A DNA stretch of 33,372 bases from Firmicutes bacterium AM31-12AC. GTDB taxonomy: Bacteria; Bacillota; Clostridia; Lachnospirales; Lachnospiraceae. Under the pieces are notes generated by a model. It did no database searches, was not told the origin of the DNA, and saw nothing but the letters and a program-made list of their open reading frames with translations. This document shows positions 25,084-33,372 of the stretch, one piece after another. Each line of letters begins with the position of its first letter. The first letter of the stretch is position 1. The stretch lies in assembly GCA_003480425.1 (NCBI GenBank), contig QUJA01000029.1, forward strand, positions 1-33,372, in the 5' to 3' direction. Position numbers and translations under genes: made by a program.

Positions 25084-26582
25084 GTCTCTTCTCCCTGTAC
25101 CTTACTATCACATTTTGATGTTTTCGAATCAAGCTCAAACCAGAATTCAACTCCGTTATCATAGTTCTTCACACCATATTGCTGGTGGAATGACTCCATA
25201 ATTGCTTTCACAATCGACAAGCCGATTCCATTTCCACCATATTCTCTTGTATGCGCCTTGTCTACTTTATAGAATTTATCCCATAATTTTGCAATATCTT
25301 CCTCCGGTATCGGCTTTCCACTATTAAATACGGTAACTTTTACTGTATCTCCCTGCGGTATGATACGAATCTCGATTCTCTTCTCATTGTCTACGTGATG
25401 AATAGCATTTGTCAAGTAATTTCTAAATACCTGCTCTGTTTTGAACTCATCTGCCCAAACATAAACTTCCTCTTCCGTCACGCAATCGACTTCTGCTTCT
25501 GCCTGTTGAAGCAAAATCTCACAGCTTGCCAGAACACCGCGAATCAACCCTACAAGATTAAATCGTGTGATTTCCAAATCTTCATCACCAAATTCCAATT
25601 GATTTAAAGTCAACAGATTTTTTACCATCTGATTCATCTTGTTAGCCTCGTCTATAATAACATCGCAATAGAATTCCATGCTTTCCGGATCTTCTGTAAT
25701 TCCATCCCGCAATCCTTCCGCATAACCTTGGATCAATGCAATCGGAGTTTTTAATTCATGAGAAACATTTCCAAGAAATTCATTTCTCATATCTTCAATC
25801 TTTTCTTTTTGTTCAATATCTTTTTGTAATTGATTATTTGCCCGCTTCAATTCTGTGATTGTTTCTTCCAGACGTTTCGACATCAGGTTAAAGTTTCCGC
25901 CTAGAATTCCGATTTCATTTTCACCGCCACTTGTATACTTTGCATTAAAATCCAGATTGGCCATGCGCTGTGACAGTTCAGCAAGCTCCATGATTGGCTT
26001 TGTAATCTTTTGTGAAAAAAACCATACAAAGAGCAGCCCACATAATACCGTAACACCACCACCACAGATCAGAAACTTATTCGTCGAATTTACGGTATCG
26101 TAAATACTTCCATAAGGACTTCGGATAATAAAAATAGACTCGTCAGCCAACTGTCCGACCATATCCATATATTCTTCTCCTCGTCCCTGATCCTGGACCT
26201 TGTATATTTTGTAGGAATCCCTTTCTTCCAGGACCCGTCCGATATCTTTTCCTACGATATATCCGATCAAACGCGTAAACAGACGCCCTTTCCTTTCCTG
26301 CTCTGTGTTAAATGTAATATCTGAGCCTGAATTGATCACAAGTACTGCACAATTCTTTCTCTCACACTGCCTCTGAAGCTCTTCCTGTATCTCAACCGAA
26401 TTGATATCACCCTTCTTTGCTGTTTTATCTAAGGTTTCGTAAAGCTCGACCATCTCGATTTTTTTATTTTGTATAAAAAATCTCTCCATGAAGCTGGAAT
26501 TGATGATAAACATCATCACAATAACAAGTGCTACTGCTCCTGTGAACAATGCTAACATCTGACGTTTAATTGAGTATTTCAT
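25080..26582 (-). CDS. HAMP-containing sensor histidine kinase
   Basis: Membrane sensor kinase, 500 aa. Two membrane segments (about 9-30 and 170-190) flank an extracellular domain of about 140 residues. HAMP (about 190-245), a short coiled linker, HisKA with phosphoacceptor His275 (GNVSHELKTPIALIQGYAEGL) and an HATPase domain (about 380-485, with GGNGIGLSI) follow. It partners the regulator just upstream, overlapping it in ATGA. This classic two-segment sensor differs from the BceS-type kinase at 4064. With the upstream exporter genes it may sense an envelope signal; the ligand is unknown. Confidence 0.92.
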   Translation of the reverse strand: MKYSIKRQMLALFTGAVALVIVMMFIINSSFMERFFIQNKKIEMVELYETLDKTAKKGDINSVEIQEELQRQCERKNCAVLVINSGSDITFNTEQERKGRLFTRLIGYIVGKDIGRVLEERDSYKIYKVQDQGRGEEYMDMVGQLADESIFIIRSPYGSIYDTVNSTNKFLICGGGVTVLCGLLFVWFFSQKITKPIMELAELSQRMANLDFNAKYTSGGENEIGILGGNFNLMSKRLEETITELKRANNQLQKDIEQKEKIEDMRNEFLGNVSHELKTPIALIQGYAEGLRDGITEDPESMEFYCDVIIDEANKMNQMVKNLLTLNQLEFGDEDLEITRFNLVGLIRGVLASCEILLQQAEAEVDCVTEEEVYVWADEFKTEQVFRNYLTNAIHHVDNEKRIEIRIIPQGDTVKVTVFNSGKPIPEEDIAKLWDKFYKVDKAHTREYGGNGIGLSIVKAIMESFHQQYGVKNYDNGVEFWFELDSKTSKCDSKVQGEET

Positions 26583-27259
26583 TTTTCTACCTCGAATTTA
26601 TATCCCATTCCCCAGATTGTTTTAATATACTCTCCCTTATCACCAAGCTTACTTCTCAGCTTCTTAACATGTGTGTCAATCGTACGTGCATCCCCAAAAT
26701 AATCATAATTCCAAACATTATTTAATATTTTTTCTCTAGAAAGTGCAATCCCCTGATTTTCCACAAAATAAGTTAGAAGCTCAAATTCCTTATAGCTTAA
26801 ATCTATCGGTTTATCATCGATCATAACACTGTGCGCCGCCTTGTCAATCTTAATTCCGCCTGCGTCAAGAATGTCTGACATGTCTGTACCATTTATTCTT
26901 CTTAAGATTGCTCCGACTCTCGCTACTAAGATTTTCGGACTAAATGGCTTTGAAATGTATTCGTCTACTCCCAGTTCAAATCCTTGAAGCTCATCTCTCT
27001 CTTCCGACCGGGCTGTCAACATAATGATCGGAACTTTTGAATGCTCGCGGACTTCCCGGCATACCTGCCATCCGTCCATCTTTGGCATCATAACGTCCAG
27101 AATGATCAGGGCAATATCTTTATCTTCGTAAAATAAATCCATTGCTTCCATACCATCTCCTGCTTCTAATACTTGATAACCTGCTCTTGTCAGGAAATCT
27201 TTTACCAACTTTCTCATTCTGCTTTCATCATCTACTACAAGAATCTTCATTTTTTCCAT
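26579..27259 (-). CDS. OmpR-family response regulator
   Basis: Receiver (about 4-118) with phosphoacceptor Asp55 (IILDVMMPKMDGW) and Lys104 (YISKPF), then a winged-helix DNA-binding domain (about 130-225, ARTIDTHVKKLRSKLG and GMGYKFEV). 226 aa, normal size. The ATG at 27259 has AAAGGAG 9 nt upstream; an in-frame ATG at 27250 is less well placed. It follows the large permease by 20 nt and overlaps the kinase, so exporter and two-component system share a transcript. Confidence 0.92.
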   Translation of the reverse strand: MEKMKILVVDDESRMRKLVKDFLTRAGYQVLEAGDGMEAMDLFYEDKDIALIILDVMMPKMDGWQVCREVREHSKVPIIMLTARSEERDELQGFELGVDEYISKPFSPKILVARVGAILRRINGTDMSDILDAGGIKIDKAAHSVMIDDKPIDLSYKEFELLTYFVENQGIALSREKILNNVWNYDYFGDARTIDTHVKKLRSKLGDKGEYIKTIWGMGYKFEVEK

Positions 27260-27279
27260 TATTGCTATCTCCTTTGAAC

Positions 27280-29841
27280 TTACTCAACACTCTTGAGTGA
27301 TTCTACCATATCTATCTTTTTCAACTTAAAATACATTACACCATTTACAAACATTGAAAAACCAATTGTGATTAAAAATCCGAATATATAACTGCTCAGA
27401 TCAATATTTCTTCCAAACATTGCTGAATCCACCTCTACTGTTTCAATGATAAAACGATGTAGTATTTTTCCAAGTCCACACCCGACAACAGAACCCAGCA
27501 CTGTTAACAGGATGTTCTCACGATAAACATATTCTGCAACTTCTTTTGGATAAAATCCCAGCACTTTTAAAGTTGCAAGTTCTCGCTTACGTTCTGTAAT
27601 GTTGATATTATTCAGATTATACAATACAACAAATGCCAATAATCCCGCTGAAATCACAAGAACCACAATAACCATATTCAGACTTCCCAGCATATCCTCT
27701 ATCTGCGATTCATAATCCTTGGTATAGCTGACACTTAATGCGCCATCTTTTTTCAGTGCTTCCTCACCGATTTCTTCTGCTACTTCTCTCTGCCCGTCAT
27801 TGACTGTATAGAAAATGGAATTATAGCTTACAGCTTTACCATACAGCTGTTCATAAAGCCCTGACGTCATATACATATAATGCCGCATATAATTCTCACA
27901 TATTGCTGATACCGTCACTGTCACATCTTCTTCGCCTGACTTTTCAATTGTAAATGAATCACCTGGTTTTACTCCCAGCTTATCTGCGATTTTTTCTGTC
28001 AGTATCACACCGCCATCTGTCAATTTATATTGCTCTTTTGTCACACGATTCTGATAGACAAACAGTGAATCATTCTCTTCTCCCGGCTCAAGCACTGTAA
28101 GATATACTTCCTTTTCTGTATCATCCTTCTTAATTGTTACTTGTTGCTGCAAAGCCTGTGTAATATGTTTGATCCGGCCATCACTTTTCAGACTGTCTGT
28201 AATCTCTTGCTTTGCGGTATCTGTCGCTTCTTCATTCAAAATTAGATCGGCATCAAACAGTTGCAGATCCTCGTACTGCAATATTCCGATATTTACAATC
28301 GAATCATGCAGACCAAATCCAAACAATAGAAGCGCCATGCAGCCTCCGATTCCAAACAATGTCATAAAGAATCTCTTCTTATAACGAACCAGATTCCGGA
28401 CCGTTGATTTCCAAGTAAAACTTAAACGCTTCCATATAAATGGGATTCTTTCTAACAGAACCCTCTTTCCCTGTTTTGGAGCCGGCGGACGCATCAATTG
28501 TGCTGCCTGTTCTCGCAGCTCTTTATAACAGGATGTAACTGTTGCAAAAAGTACACAAAATACGGCTGCAGCTGATGCAACTCCTGCATAATACAAATTG
28601 TACGGAACTTCAATATTCGGAACATGCGTATATATAATTCCATACGCTTTGATAATAATATACGGAAATACTTTTTCTCCAAACAATGCCCCGAAAACAC
28701 ATCCAAGGATTGTTGCAAGCGATGCATATCCAATATATTTTCCCGCTATGGAAGCTTTCGAATAGCCCAGTGCTTTCATCGTTCCGATTAACGTCCGCTG
28801 TTCTTCTACCATACGTGTCATCGTTGTCAGACTGATAAGTGCTGCCATCAAAAAGAACAGTACCGGAAATACCTTTCCGATAGCCCGCATACGGTCTGCA
28901 TTTTCTCCATAACCACTGTATTCTACCAGATGCTCTCTGTCATAAATATACCATTTAGCCTTCGGAATCTGACTCATCTCATCGTCCAGACTTTTCAATC
29001 CATCCTGACCATTCATAAATACCTGATACGTCTGTGCCATCATCAGCTGCATTCTTGTTTCTGCCTCATCTAACACTTCTTCATATCTTGCATCTTCTCT
29101 TTCTGTCTTAATCTTCTCAATTCGCTTCTCAACTTCATCTACACGATTATCATATTCTTTTGTAAATGCTGTTAACTTCTTAGCTCCCTCCACAGTTGCA
29201 TAAATTTCTGAATATGCATCCATATTAAAGCTCTCTTCCAATACACAGGCAAATCCATTGATTGTTCCTGTTCCAATTGTCGTATTTCCACGACCAAAAG
29301 ACACATATGTCGGACTGCTTACTGTTCCAACAATTTTATATGTGTCATATTTTAATGAATCGGTAATCACATCTTTTGTTCCTGAAGAAAATGTAATCTC
29401 ATCCCCGATTTTGTATCCATTTGCTTCATAATAATCAATATCCAGAACACATTCGTTTGTATCCTTTGGCAATCTGCCTTCCTCAACAGTAACCTGATTC
29501 ATTGTTGGAAGCAGTGACATGATATGCACAACCTTCTGGCTGTCTCCTGACTTGCAAAGTACGTCCGTTGAGTATCCGGCTTCTACGTCTTTTATACCCT
29601 TCACCTGGCGGATGGCATCCACATCATCCTTAGTAAGCCCCAGGGTACTGATTATTTGCAGATCCATAAGATTTTTCTCATCAAAATATGCATCCCCTGA
29701 CAATCGCATATCCGGCTCCGAAGATCGGATTCCTGAGAAAAATGCAACTCCGATTGCGACGATAAAGAAAATCGACAGAAATCGTCCCATACTTTTTCGG
29801 ATTTCCATATAAAAATCTTTTCTAAGTGCTTTTTTACTCAT
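27280..29841 (-). CDS. Large FtsX-family ABC transporter permease
   Basis: An 853-aa permease with two FtsX units. The first membrane segment is at about 19-40, followed by an outer domain with a charged, probably coiled-coil stretch (about 230-275). A membrane block spans about 330-440, another segment lies near 490-515, and a second outer domain runs about 520-730. The last three segments span about 735-845. FtsX-type motifs recur: RTLIGTMKALGYSKASI and KRELATLKVLGFYPKEV. This arrangement is that of the clostridial exporters linked to two-component systems. Substrate is unknown. GGAGAACAAGG precedes the ATG; the gene starts 24 nt after the ATPase. Confidence 0.88.
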   Translation of the reverse strand: MSKKALRKDFYMEIRKSMGRFLSIFFIVAIGVAFFSGIRSSEPDMRLSGDAYFDEKNLMDLQIISTLGLTKDDVDAIRQVKGIKDVEAGYSTDVLCKSGDSQKVVHIMSLLPTMNQVTVEEGRLPKDTNECVLDIDYYEANGYKIGDEITFSSGTKDVITDSLKYDTYKIVGTVSSPTYVSFGRGNTTIGTGTINGFACVLEESFNMDAYSEIYATVEGAKKLTAFTKEYDNRVDEVEKRIEKIKTEREDARYEEVLDEAETRMQLMMAQTYQVFMNGQDGLKSLDDEMSQIPKAKWYIYDREHLVEYSGYGENADRMRAIGKVFPVLFFLMAALISLTTMTRMVEEQRTLIGTMKALGYSKASIAGKYIGYASLATILGCVFGALFGEKVFPYIIIKAYGIIYTHVPNIEVPYNLYYAGVASAAAVFCVLFATVTSCYKELREQAAQLMRPPAPKQGKRVLLERIPFIWKRLSFTWKSTVRNLVRYKKRFFMTLFGIGGCMALLLFGFGLHDSIVNIGILQYEDLQLFDADLILNEEATDTAKQEITDSLKSDGRIKHITQALQQQVTIKKDDTEKEVYLTVLEPGEENDSLFVYQNRVTKEQYKLTDGGVILTEKIADKLGVKPGDSFTIEKSGEEDVTVTVSAICENYMRHYMYMTSGLYEQLYGKAVSYNSIFYTVNDGQREVAEEIGEEALKKDGALSVSYTKDYESQIEDMLGSLNMVIVVLVISAGLLAFVVLYNLNNINITERKRELATLKVLGFYPKEVAEYVYRENILLTVLGSVVGCGLGKILHRFIIETVEVDSAMFGRNIDLSSYIFGFLITIGFSMFVNGVMYFKLKKIDMVESLKSVE

Positions 29842-29865
29842 CCTTGTTCTCCATCTTCTATTGTT

Positions 29866-30570
29866 TTACCATTCGATCTCATCAATTGAAACTGGATTCT
29901 CATTCGTTATCATAGAAGAGACTTTTCCATTTTTAATTTTGATCAGACGATCTGCCATCGGCGCCAGTGCAGAGTTGTGTGTAATAACGATCACTGTCAT
30001 TCCTTTCTCTCTGCACATATCCTGCAGTAATTTTAAAATTGCCTTACCTGTATTATAATCCAAAGCTCCCGTCGGCTCGTCGCATAATAATAATTTCGGA
30101 TTCTTCGCCAGTGCTCTTGCAATTGATACCCTCTGCTGTTCTCCGCCGGAAAGCTGCGCCGGGAAATTATCCAGTCTGTCTCCCAGACCAACTTCGCATA
30201 ATACCTGTTTTGCATCCAGTGGATCCTTACAAATCTGAAGTGCAAGCTCTACATTCTCCTTTGCAGTCAGATTCGGAACCAGATTATAAAACTGAAATAC
30301 AAATCCAATATCATCTCTTCGATATGAAGTGAGCTGACGCTCATTATACCCTGTAATATTCGCTCCATCTACCAAAATCCGTCCACTAGATGCCGTATCC
30401 ATTCCCCCAAGAATATTCAAGACAGTTGTCTTACCGGCTCCACTTGGTCCCACGATTACTACAAATTCTCCCTTTTCAATTTCAAATGAGATACCATCCA
30501 CTGCACGTATCTCCACTTCGCCCATCTTATATACTTTTGTAATGTCTTTTAACTGCACAAAACCTGCCAT
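29866..30570 (-). CDS. ABC transporter ATPase (MacB/LolD type)
   Basis: ATPase for the 853-aa permease, 234 aa. Walker A GPSGAGKT (41-48), signature SGGEQ (141-145), Walker B LLLCDE (Glu165) and His198 are intact. I chose the ATG at 30570 ([14 protein letters not shown]), with AAAGGAAA 7 nt upstream. The open frame to 30678 would run through a hairpin repeat and has no ribosome site. It is the first gene of the ATPase / permease / regulator / kinase / hisH / hisF / ung operon. Confidence 0.92.
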   Translation of the reverse strand: MAGFVQLKDITKVYKMGEVEIRAVDGISFEIEKGEFVVIVGPSGAGKTTVLNILGGMDTASSGRILVDGANITGYNERQLTSYRRDDIGFVFQFYNLVPNLTAKENVELALQICKDPLDAKQVLCEVGLGDRLDNFPAQLSGGEQQRVSIARALAKNPKLLLCDEPTGALDYNTGKAILKLLQDMCREKGMTVIVITHNSALAPMADRLIKIKNGKVSSMITNENPVSIDEIEW

Positions 30571-30629
30571 ACAATTGTTTCCTTTCTGTGTATTATCATT
30601 CAAAAATATTACAATACGAACATATTTTT

Positions 30630-30807
30630 CAAGAATGCCTCTGCATTCTTGCTGCGAGATGCGCGTCATGCAATGCATGACATACTTCTTCTGCGCATCT
30701 CTGCACTCCTGCCGGAGGCTATATCAGATGGGGGATTGACTCCCACCACTGATACTGATTTATTACTCGCCACCTACAGAGGTGGGAGTCATCTCACTTC
30801 TGATATA
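30630..30807. repeat. Structured repeat module D1 (multi-hairpin)
   Basis: Non-coding DNA upstream of the exporter operon. It has CAAGAATGC / GCATTCTTG (30630-30638 with 30643-30651), GAGATGCGC / GCGCATCTC (30656-30664 with 30693-30701) enclosing GTCATGCAATGCATGAC, and a distal hairpin whose arms 30720-30747 and 30781-30807 pair through TATATCAGA and GACTCCCACC. The order and the motifs TGCGCATC and GACTCCCACC match module D2. Confidence 0.65.
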
Positions 30808-30903
30808 TATATTCGTATTGTATCATATTTTTGTTGAGCAAAGCATATGTTCACAATTTTTTTATACTTCCGATACGTTTTTATATATTAGGAAAGCACT
30901 TTC

Positions 30904-31060
30904 CTATTTCAAGTCGAGCAGCCGCGAGACTTGGCGCGTGATTCTGGTCAGCGTAAGCTGACACATTCTTTGCAGAATCACTGCGCATCCTCGCGGAACG
31001 TTTATCTCAGTCGAGAAGACTCCCACCTCTTTCAGATGGTGAGTCTTCTCGACTGAGATA
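30904..31060. repeat. Structured repeat module D2 (two strong hairpins)
   Basis: Hairpin one has outer CCGCGAG / CTCGCGG and inner GTGATTCTG / CAGAATCAC arms, with a GTCAGC / GCTGAC tip (about 30912-30996). Hairpin two is a perfect 20-bp stem (31003-31022 with 31041-31060) whose apex starts GACTCCCACC. It lies directly before the cstA terminator. The 607-bp stretch 30571-31177 holds only D1, D2 and that terminator; I see no gene there. Confidence 0.65.
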
Positions 31061-31121
31061 AAAAATAGATAATCGAACTTCTTAATCATATAAGTTAAAT
31101 TAAGAAGTCAATTATCTATTC
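31059..31121 (-). terminator. Intrinsic terminator of the CstA-family gene
   Basis: On the minus strand, a stem of about 21 bp (arms about 31065-31086 and 31099-31120, one mismatch, sequence AATAGATAAT...CTTCTTAA and its complement) is followed by TTTTTT. It lies about 57 nt past the stop codon at 31178. Confidence 0.85.
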
Positions 31122-31177
31122 CTTTAGAACGATTTTATAAATCGCTATTTTATTTTTCTAGCATTTTTAATCCAAAT

Positions 31178-32851
31178 TTATTTCTCTGTCAATTTCTTAA
31201 TACCCTGGATTGTTACAATCACACCAAGCAATAAGAGCAATACTGCAAAGATTAACTGCAATGTGTTTCCAAGACTAAGTCCTGTTGCAACAAACTGTCC
31301 ACTTAATTTGTAGATTGTCATTCCAAGTGCTGTAAATGTTACTGCCATCATAAATACCATTGGAATCCAAAGCATAGCACCCTGGCGTTTTGTCTTTTTC
31401 AAAAATACTGCACAAGCTATTAATGCAAGTACTGATAACAACTGGTTTGCAGAACCAAACAATGGCCAAATCTCTGCATAACCAACTTTTGCAAGCAAAT
31501 ATGCAAGTACCAGTGTAATAATTGTTGAGAAGTATTTGTTTGTTACCACTTTCATAAATGGTGAAAGATTCTTCATATCTGTATCTTCATCGATAAAGAA
31601 TTCCTGGAACGAAAGTCTTCCGATACGTGCAACTGAATCAAGAGATGTCAGTGCAAAAGCTGATACAGAAAGGTTAATCAATGTAAATACCAAACTATGT
31701 GGTAATCCAATCACATCAAGGAAGTTTGCAATCGCACCTGCAAAAATCTGTGGCTGTGTTGTAAGTCCCTGTGCTGCTGCCTCTCCATCTGCGAAAGATG
31801 CAACTGCGATCAATGCGATTACAGCCAACATACTTTCCATCAGCATAGCACCATAAGATACAGGAAGCATATTTCTCTCATTCTTAATCTGTTTTGAAGC
31901 AGTTCCTGAAGATACCAGTGAATGGAATCCAGATACAGCTCCACATGCAATTGTTACAAATAAAATTGGGAACATATAGCTTCCATCTACATTGAAGCTT
32001 GTGAAAGCTTTCAGGTTACATGATGGATTTGCTACAAATACACCTACAATTGCTGCCAGAATCATGAATATCAACAAATAACTGTTCAGGTAATCACGTG
32101 GCTGAAGCAACATTGTTACCGGGGCAACGCTGGCAATCAAAATGTAAATGAAAATCAAAATATGCCAAGTCTCTCTTGTCAGATACATTGGGAAATTCAG
32201 TCCAAGAGCAACTGCTGCGACAAGCATAATAATTGCGATTGCTGTATTAACCCATTTGTTCAATTTACCATATTTCAATATAAATCCAAGAGCAACTGCT
32301 TCTAAAATAAAAATCATGGATGTTGTTGCTACTGCACCATTTGCTGCAACTTTAGTTATAGTGCCTGCTTCGTCTGCTACAAACCCGTTAAATGTTCCTG
32401 CAACTACATCTGCAAAAGCTGCAACTACAAGGATACAGAATAACCAGCAGAATAATAAGAACAGTTTCTTTCCTGTTTTACCAATATATTCTTCAATAAT
32501 AAAACCAATTGTACGTCCTTTATTCTTTACAGATGCATACATTGATGCAAAATCCTGTACTGCACCAAAAAATACACCACCGATCAGTACCCATAAAAGT
32601 ACTGGAAGCCATCCAAACATTGCTGCCTGAATTGGTCCGTTAATTGGACCTGCACCTGCGATTGAAGCGAATTGATGACCAAATACAATATTTGTATCTG
32701 CTGGCACATAATCTACTCCATCTTCCATCTCATAAGCAGGAGTTTTCGCATTCGGGTCAATTCCCCATTTTCTCTCGAGGTACTTTCCATAGAAAAGATA
32801 CCCTCCTCCTAATACAACAATGGCAATAACCATCATTATAATTCCATTCAT
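31178..32851 (-). CDS. cstA: CstA-family carbon starvation / pyruvate or peptide transporter
   Basis: A 557-aa polytopic membrane protein with about 16 hydrophobic segments, without the extra domains of the roughly 700-aa E. coli CstA/BtsT. Family motifs include FGHQFASIAGAGPINGPIQAAMFGWLP near residues 57-85, GAVQDFASMYASVKNKGRTIG, and GFHSLVSSGTASKQIKNE near 310. E. coli members import pyruvate or peptides when preferred carbon is short. AAGGAGAG sits a few bases before the ATG. It is a single-gene unit with its own promoter and terminator. The family is certain; the substrate is not. Confidence 0.9.
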   Translation of the reverse strand: MNGIIMMVIAIVVLGGGYLFYGKYLERKWGIDPNAKTPAYEMEDGVDYVPADTNIVFGHQFASIAGAGPINGPIQAAMFGWLPVLLWVLIGGVFFGAVQDFASMYASVKNKGRTIGFIIEEYIGKTGKKLFLLFCWLFCILVVAAFADVVAGTFNGFVADEAGTITKVAANGAVATTSMIFILEAVALGFILKYGKLNKWVNTAIAIIMLVAAVALGLNFPMYLTRETWHILIFIYILIASVAPVTMLLQPRDYLNSYLLIFMILAAIVGVFVANPSCNLKAFTSFNVDGSYMFPILFVTIACGAVSGFHSLVSSGTASKQIKNERNMLPVSYGAMLMESMLAVIALIAVASFADGEAAAQGLTTQPQIFAGAIANFLDVIGLPHSLVFTLINLSVSAFALTSLDSVARIGRLSFQEFFIDEDTDMKNLSPFMKVVTNKYFSTIITLVLAYLLAKVGYAEIWPLFGSANQLLSVLALIACAVFLKKTKRQGAMLWIPMVFMMAVTFTALGMTIYKLSGQFVATGLSLGNTLQLIFAVLLLLLGVIVTIQGIKKLTEK

Positions 32852-32895
32852 AGTCTCTCCTTCTTCCTATCTAAATTCTATTTTTAATAGTGTTT

Positions 32896-32924
32896 ATTTT
32901 ACCGATTTACCTCGGTAGAGTCAA
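32896..32924 (-). promoter_or_regulatory. Predicted SigA promoter of cstA with a palindrome in its spacer
   Basis: Minus strand: -35 TTGACT (32919-32924), exactly 17 nt, -10 TAAAAT (32896-32901), 45 nt upstream of the ATG at 32851. The spacer is nearly filled by a perfect inverted repeat, TACCGA-N6-TCGGTA (32900-32917). A protein bound there would block RNA polymerase, so it is a good candidate operator, perhaps for carbon or nutrient control. Confidence 0.7.
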
Positions 32925-32988
32925 GAAGCGTTTTATATAAAATTTATAAAGTTTATACTTTTGAAATAATCATATTGCACAATTGCTA

Positions 32989-33372
32989 TTTAGTTCACAA
33001 CAGCCCCAAGCAAGAAAAAGACTATGCACTCCTGCTCAGCTTCATCGGGCAAGCCTGACTCCAATTCGCTGGATTGCATAGTCCTTTTCTTGCTTTTTGG
33101 CGTATCGTGGTTGAAAGAGGTGGAACGATGAGAAGATTTACTTTTCTGGTGTCTGATGTATCTATATCATGAGGTTATTTGCTTGTACAGATTGTCTTTG
33201 TGGCAACTGATGTATCTGCAAGACCTTGATATTCGTTGTCGCAGATGCTTTTTTGGCAACTGATGTATCTGCAAGACCTTAATATTTTCTGTTACAGATG
33301 CTCTTTTCTTGACCAATGTATCTGCAACTTGCTTTTCTTCGAACTTGCAGATACTTTTAAGCCTGCCTGTCA
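32989..33372. repeat. Composite repeat element, copy 3 (cut by window end)
   Basis: Matches the element at 18289 in the same orientation: TTTAGTTCAC, hairpin A (33009-33027 with 33076-33094, one mismatch), the linker, then at least four units of the 53-nt array, with left arms at 33158, 33212, 33265 and 33318. Units two and three of this copy are nearly identical to each other, which suggests recent duplication. The array runs on to the window end. No gene is visible in 32925-33372. Confidence 0.75.

Noticed and set aside
30571..30678. Upstream extension of the exporter ATPase
   Set aside because: The extra 36 codons run through a hairpin repeat; AAAGGAAA and the ATG at 30570 fit the start of the ATPase fold.
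31003..31060. Intrinsic terminator at the 20-bp perfect stem
   Set aside because: The T-run beside it belongs to the cstA terminator and precedes this stem on the minus strand; on the plus strand the stem is followed by A, not T.
30904..31089. A 61-aa open frame on the minus strand
   Set aside because: It lies inside the cstA terminator and the D2 hairpins and has no ribosome binding site; its composition follows the palindromes.
1..33372. tRNA or rRNA genes, phage or transposase genes
   Set aside because: I saw no cloverleaf, rRNA-like stretch, integrase or transposase on either strand; the repeats present are all non-coding.

Overview
The window looks like a low-GC Firmicutes chromosome, most probably Lachnospiraceae (Blautia / Dorea / Mediterraneibacter-like gut clostridia). 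The clues are AT-rich coding sequence with strong AGGAGG-type ribosome binding sites, a DUF5721-like protein, an SGNH / DUF4358 / MBOAT / DHHW surface-modification cluster, an extended ClpX-like ATPase, and several Bce- or MacB-type ABC exporters with their own two-component systems. This assignment is inferred from protein character, not from a marker gene.

Layout from left to right: (1) A secreted or anchored protein of unknown family (205-963, +) converges on a Bce-type antimicrobial-peptide sensing and resistance module (1180-5861, -). That module is a DUF3006-like small protein, response regulator and intramembrane-type kinase in one unit, then ATPase and large permease behind their own promoter and a palindromic BceR-type operator. 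(2) A subtilisin-family protease without a signal peptide (6008-7711, +) is followed by a shared bidirectional terminator and a CPA2 antiporter (-). (3) A long minus-strand series runs SGNH hydrolase, DUF4358 protein, MBOAT acyltransferase, DHHW protein, RluF, LigA and ClpX-like ATPase (17445 down to 9213); the first four look like a cell-surface O-acylation set. (4) A DUF5721-like gene (+) is followed by 0.8 kb of repeats. (5) A three-gene exporter follows: ATPase, CARDB-type secreted/anchored protein, MacB-type permease (22887 down to 19135). (6) A second exporter operon runs ATPase, 853-aa FtsX permease, OmpR-type regulator, HAMP histidine kinase, hisH, hisF, ung (30570 down to 23024). (7) A CstA-family transporter (-) has a clear promoter, a possible operator and a terminator.

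The least ordinary content is non-coding. Two copies of a composite element (18289-18831 and 32989 to the window end) carry a long-stem hairpin followed by a tandem array of about 53-nt units. Most units form their own small hairpin with mutually inverted ATCTGCA / TGCAGAT arms, and one unit shows compensatory changes. A third copy of the hairpin alone (1045-1152) is the likely terminator between convergent genes. Other structured repeats are a 31-nt palindrome shared by 975-1005 and 17698-17728, a near-250-bp nested palindrome (18866-19111), and two related two-hairpin modules (30630-30807 and 30904-31060).

Data-quality warning: five genes are broken by six apparent one-base deletions, all explicable as shortened homopolymers. 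Restoring one base at each site rebuilds full-length, motif-complete proteins of normal size. This points to sequencing error more than gene decay, so the affected genes should be read as probably intact.
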